Assembly (NCBI GenBank): GCA_030668465.1
Contig: DAOUTX010000043.1
Location: forward strand, 1 to 8,120
Length of the DNA: 8,120 bases
Source of the DNA: Atribacterota bacterium
GTDB lineage: Bacteria > Atribacterota > Phoenicimicrobiia > Phoenicimicrobiales > Phoenicimicrobiaceae
Direction: 5' to 3'
Below the pieces are notes generated by a model. The model made no database searches. It saw only the letters and a list, made by a program, of their open reading frames with translations, and was not told where the DNA came from. Below, piece by piece: positions 6,395 through 8,120 of the stretch (positions are counted from its first letter, which is position 1; each line of letters starts with the position of its first letter). Position numbers and translations under genes: made by a program.

Positions 6395-8120
6395 TTAATA
6401 TACCACTATTGAGCTTGCAATTGAGGTTGGTACAGCCCCTTCTATTGAGGAGCTTATTAAAATGGTGTATGAACCACCTTCTAAATCTTTAGTTGCTTCC
6501 GGGGGTATAATTACTTCAAATAATCCTGCTCCTAGAAATTTAGCCTGATAAGATAATTCTTCAGTAGGTGTTATCAGCATGGCTGAGACCTCTCCACCCT
6601 CGGCTATCTTGGCTGTTCCGTCCGGATACAATACCTCAGATACTTTAACCTTTATAGACAAATCTTCTTTCTTTTCACGAAGATATATTGCAGGAATATC
6701 AACATTATCTATACGTACTGTGGTGGTAGCAAAAACGCTTGGCCAGTAGTCAGGAGTAAAGGGATATTCCGGATCTCTGAAAGCTGTTAGCTCTATATAA
6801 TTAGTAGTTGGATCGTATTTCTCCAGATAGAAAGCACCGTTACCAATAAATGCATGACCTTTTTCATCGATCCACTTGATGACTGCCTCATATCCGGCTT
6901 TCGCTTCTTCTACCGTAACATAATCTTTTAAAGATACCGGTAAATGACTATCATTTTTCAATTCTACCAGTTTTGCCCGGATATCTTTTACGCAAGATGG
7001 CCTTAATACATCTACCTGTTCTACCCCTTCACCAGGAGTAAAACTATACAAAGTATCTGACTCACTTCCTACCGCTACTAATTCTGCTAATACCTCAAAA
7101 ATTTCCCAAGGTAGTATCATATACCTTCCGGATAGATAAGCCTGAGGTGCTCCATTGGCAGCAACTCTTTCCTTAGATGGTGGGAAATTATAATCAAAAT
7201 AGCTGGTAATCGTACCATCAGGATTTAATAACCATCCCTGTTTGATTTCCTGATCAGGTCTATGGTAATTTTCATATTCTGCATCATAATATTTATCGTC
7301 TTCTCCATCTTTATTTATCCATTCAGTTACAAATGCTTCGGCATAGAGAAGATTTGCAACAGTCATTGGCTGGCCATGATGGAAATTACCAAAAAGGAAG
7401 CTGTAAGTGCCTTTACTCATTGAGTTTACTTCCGAACCCACTTTATGCCATTCTTTCCTGGCGGAATCGTATTTTATTGCTTCCGGTGAAACTGGAATAT
7501 CGCCTACTACCTCTCCGGATTCATCCCGGTGCACCTTAGTCTCCACATCTTCGGGGATTGCCCTTAAAGGTGTAGCAATTGCACTGGCCGGACTTTCAAA
7601 TGAACCTCTTTCAGATAGGGGTTGGGCAATAACCAGACTATATTCGTCATTAAAACCTTCTGTCCCGATGGGATCCCAGGCGGACATAAACAAAGCCCCT
7701 TTGGCAGAAAATTCGGTAACCCTTAATTCTTTATTCTTGGTATCAGCGGTAATTAGAGACCATTCATTCAAGCCATCACCAAGACCGTAACACATCCTGT
7801 TATTAAAGGCAGCTTTATTGGTAGCATAGTAATCCATCTGGTAAGCTACATATATCCTGCAGGCATCTTTTAAGGCCAAATCCAAAGCTTCCAATATAGT
7901 TTCCCAGTATTCTTCTTCGGTTAGGAAATTACCGGTATAAGCTTTTTCGGTTAAACGGTCAATTTCGTCATTCTCATAGTGCCATTTGCTATCCGGCCCG
8001 CCGGCCATATAGCCATACCAGGGGGCATACATTTGAGCAACTATGTGTTCCCAGAATGCTCTGGTTGCACCAGCTCCCCATCCCTCGGTATAGATATTCC
8101 ACTGGTAATCTGCCGGATCG
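6395..8120 (-). CDS. Extracytoplasmic solute-binding protein, family 5 (peptide/oligosaccharide-binding), 5' end outside window
   Basis: Receptor of the importer: an exported or lipid-anchored protein that binds the substrate and delivers it to OppB/OppC. The frame is open through the right edge, giving 574 residues here. The Met at 8032 is internal, because upstream codons read DPADYQWNIYTEGWGAG, with the YTEGWG motif common in these proteins. Other family signs are HAFIGNGAFYLEKYDPTTNY, then RDPEYPF (about residues 421-453 of the fragment), the late-domain segment usually read as GtGPfylekydp. After the expected end of the C-terminal lobe there is a tail of about 90 residues (roughly bases 6395-6670) with alternating hydrophobic positions, including GGSYTILISS, which looks like a beta-sandwich. 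The complete protein probably exceeds 700 residues, longer than OppA/DppA of E. coli. The signal peptide and true start are not in view. A terminator follows the TAA stop. Confidence 0.9.
   Translation of the reverse strand, partial: DPADYQWNIYTEGWGAGATRAFWEHIVAQMYAPWYGYMAGGPDSKWHYENDEIDRLTEKAYTGNFLTEEEYWETILEALDLALKDACRIYVAYQMDYYATNKAAFNNRMCYGLGDGLNEWSLITADTKNKELRVTEFSAKGALFMSAWDPIGTEGFNDEYSLVIAQPLSERGSFESPASAIATPLRAIPEDVETKVHRDESGEVVGDIPVSPEAIKYDSARKEWHKVGSEVNSMSKGTYSFLFGNFHHGQPMTVANLLYAEAFVTEWINKDGEDDKYYDAEYENYHRPDQEIKQGWLLNPDGTITSYFDYNFPPSKERVAANGAPQAYLSGRYMILPWEIFEVLAELVAVGSESDTLYSFTPGEGVEQVDVLRPSCVKDIRAKLVELKNDSHLPVSLKDYVTVEEAKAGYEAVIKWIDEKGHAFIGNGAFYLEKYDPTTNYIELTAFRDPEYPFTPDYWPSVFATTTVRIDNVDIPAIYLREKKEDLSIKVKVSEVLYPDGTAKIAEGGEVSAMLITPTEELSYQAKFLGAGLFEVIIPPEATKDLEGGSYTILISSSIEGAVPTSIASSIVVY

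Noticed and set aside
6395..8032. Binding-protein gene starting at the ATG at 8032
   Set aside because: The frame is open to the right edge and the upstream codons encode the conserved YTEGWG motif, so the gene continues beyond the window.

Overview
The window is one minus-strand block, transcribed from right (8120) to left (1), from a bacterium. Gene order in transcription is: extracytoplasmic solute-binding protein (5' end outside the window), a hairpin terminator, then oppB, oppC, oppD and oppF (a complete peptide/oligosaccharide ABC transporter core), then tldD, then the beginning of tldE, which carries an in-frame stop. The DNA is fairly AT-rich, with frequent ATA and AGA codons and clear Shine-Dalgarno sites. 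The long solute-binding protein and the enlarged OppC resemble those of anaerobic or thermophilic lineages such as Atribacterota, Thermotogae or Dictyoglomi. That placement is an impression, not a result.

Region by region: 1-193 is the interrupted start of tldE. 190-1626 is tldD, a metallopeptidase with an HExxxH motif. 1675-3643 holds the two ABC ATPases, and 3645-6088 the two permeases. 6089-6394 is a spacer of about 300 bp holding a Rho-independent terminator, a 16-bp palindrome, a short tandem repeat and a GTTA-rich inverted repeat. 6395-8120 is the C-terminal three quarters or so of the solute-binding protein.

How the genes fit together: the binding protein would capture a peptide (or oligosaccharide) outside the membrane and hand it to the OppB/OppC channel, driven by OppD/OppF. 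TldD, with TldE, is a cytoplasmic peptidase acting on small or unstructured peptides, so the operon reads as an import-and-degrade module. From oppB to tldE the genes overlap or nearly abut, with the largest gap only 48 nt before tldD, implying one transcript. The terminator after the binding-protein gene would allow that protein to be made in excess over the membrane complex.

Points worth a second look are the ochre codon inside tldE, a roughly 190-residue external beta-rich domain inserted in OppC, a beta-sandwich-like tail on the binding protein, an ATG-AGA-TGA mini-ORF overlapping the tldD start, and the repeat-filled spacer. I found no RNA gene, CRISPR array, insertion sequence or wholly new system.
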